Assembly (NCBI GenBank): GCA_903930395.1
Contig: CAIYYE010000033.1
Coordinates: 1 to 13,650, forward strand
DNA: 13,650 nucleotides
Direction of reading: 5' to 3'
Origin: an uncultured beta proteobacterium
GTDB lineage: Bacteria > Pseudomonadota > Gammaproteobacteria > Burkholderiales > Rhodocyclaceae
Each line of letters opens with the position of its first letter. The first letter of the stretch is position 1. The notes beneath the pieces are model-generated. The model worked only from the letters and a program-made list of their open reading frames with translations, did no database searches and was not told where the DNA came from. The position numbers and the translations under genes are program-made. Shown in pieces: positions 12,817-13,650 of this stretch.

Positions 12817-13650
12817 TATCCAGCTGAACGCCGGAAACATGGTTCTGGTCGTCGATGATGACTCCCTCTGTCGCACCATGATTCGTCACATGTTCGAAGC
12901 AGACGATACGGTTATCATCGAAACCGAAAGCATCGAGGAGACCTGGAATTTGCTCCGGGAAAATTCCCTTGTCAATTTCGATGTCATCCTGCTTGACCGC
13001 AATCTGCCTGATGGCGACGGCCTGGATCTGCTGCCGCGCCTGCGAAAACTCCCTGGCCTTGAGCACGTGCCGGTGATCATTCAAAGCGGCCTGGTTTCTG
13101 CCGTCGATGTCGCAAAAGGCATGACGGCCGGCGCCTACCATTACCTTAAAAAACCCTACCGCCGCGACATGCTCCGTGCAATGACCCAGGTCGCCGTCCG
13201 CGAAGGCCGGGAACACCGCTTCCTGACATCAAAGATCGAGAAGACCAGCGACGCACTGGTTTTCATGAAAAACTCGAACTTCGAGATCCAGACATTGGAT
13301 GACGCGCGTGTCCTGACGCCCTTTATTGCCAGCCTCTTCCCGGACCCCGAAAACGCGTCCGTCGGCATCATCGAGTTGCTCATCAATGCCATCGAACACG
13401 GCAACCTGGATATCGGCTACGAATGCAAAAGTGAACTGCTCGAACAGAACAACTGGCTGAGCGAAACCACACGCCGGTTGTCCCTGCCGGCCTATCGGGA
13501 CCGGAAGGTGCGCCTCCATCTCGAACACCGCCCGGACCGAATAACTCTGACGATTTGCGACGAAGGCAAGGGGTTCGACTGGCACAAATTCGATACGCTT
13601 GCCGAAGAGCGCATGTTCGACCTGCATGGCAGAGGGATCGCCCTGGCCAG
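12809..13650 (+). CDS. Response regulator with RsbW-like ATPase output (receiver + HATPase_c_2), cut by window edge
   Basis: The frame is open from ATG 12809 to the right edge (280 codons seen). AGGAG lies 6 bases before this ATG; another ATG directly precedes it at 12806. The receiver (about 10-130) has Asp16-Asp17-Asp18 (VVDDDSL), phospho-acceptor Asp63 (LLDRNLPDGDG), Ser93 and Lys114-Lys115 (YLKKPYR). A linker leads to a GHKL ATP-binding domain (from about 165) with N box IIELLINAIEHGN (Asn193), G1 CDEGKGFD (Asp251) and the start of a G2 box, LHGRGIALA. The EHGN form is that of anti-sigma-factor serine kinases of the RsbW/SpoIIAB group, not of histidine kinases. No H-box is seen. It overlaps the PAS kinase by 8 bases, so phosphorylation by that kinase probably tunes the ATPase part. 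Its target, perhaps an STAS anti-anti-sigma protein, is not in view. Confidence 0.9.
   Translation, partial: MTDIQLNAGNMVLVVDDDSLCRTMIRHMFEADDTVIIETESIEETWNLLRENSLVNFDVILLDRNLPDGDGLDLLPRLRKLPGLEHVPVIIQSGLVSAVDVAKGMTAGAYHYLKKPYRRDMLRAMTQVAVREGREHRFLTSKIEKTSDALVFMKNSNFEIQTLDDARVLTPFIASLFPDPENASVGIIELLINAIEHGNLDIGYECKSELLEQNNWLSETTRRLSLPAYRDRKVRLHLEHRPDRITLTICDEGKGFDWHKFDTLAEERMFDLHGRGIALA

Overview
The window is a dense bacterial signal-transduction locus. Almost every gene is a two-component or cyclic-di-GMP protein. Codon choice, moderate to high GC, tight overlapping operons and the abundance of PAS, GGDEF and HD-GYP domains suggest a proteobacterium. A betaproteobacterium of the Rhodocyclales type (Dechloromonas/Azonexus-like) is my inference, not something the sequence proves. 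I saw no tRNA, rRNA, CRISPR array or insertion sequence.

Reading right to left along the minus strand, there are two large operons. Operon A (11485 down to about 5090) encodes an HTH-receiver regulator, a 121-aa single-domain receiver, a 76-aa small protein, a LivJ-type periplasmic binding protein, an 1099-aa membrane PAS histidine kinase and another single-domain receiver. It ends with a decayed receiver gene and a likely intrinsic terminator at 5084-5105. Most joints overlap or are only a few bases apart. A stand-alone receiver gene (4615-4989) and a 45-codon ORF of uncertain status follow. Operon B (4353 down past the left edge) repeats the opening of operon A with paralogues: HTH-receiver, then a 121-aa receiver. 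It continues with a PAS-PAS-GGDEF diguanylate cyclase, a receiver-HD-GYP c-di-GMP phosphodiesterase, a 108-aa small protein and the start of an HDOD protein cut by the window edge.

Divergently, on the plus strand, a soluble PAS histidine kinase (to 12816) overlaps a receiver plus RsbW-like ATPase fusion that runs off the right edge. The 137-bp gap between it and operon A holds two interlocked sigma-70-like promoter candidates on opposite strands.

My reading is that the periplasmic binding protein and the membrane kinase sense an extracellular solute. The soluble kinase adds a cytoplasmic input. Phosphate is then distributed among many receivers whose outputs are DNA binding (two HTH-receiver proteins), c-di-GMP synthesis and breakdown, HDOD signalling and possibly a partner-switch through the RsbW-like domain. 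The most unusual elements are the duplicated HTH-receiver/receiver cassette with inverted domain order, and the 76-aa coupled protein. That protein shares a QLYxYAEDxG helix motif with the N-terminus of the diguanylate cyclase at the equivalent place in the other cassette.
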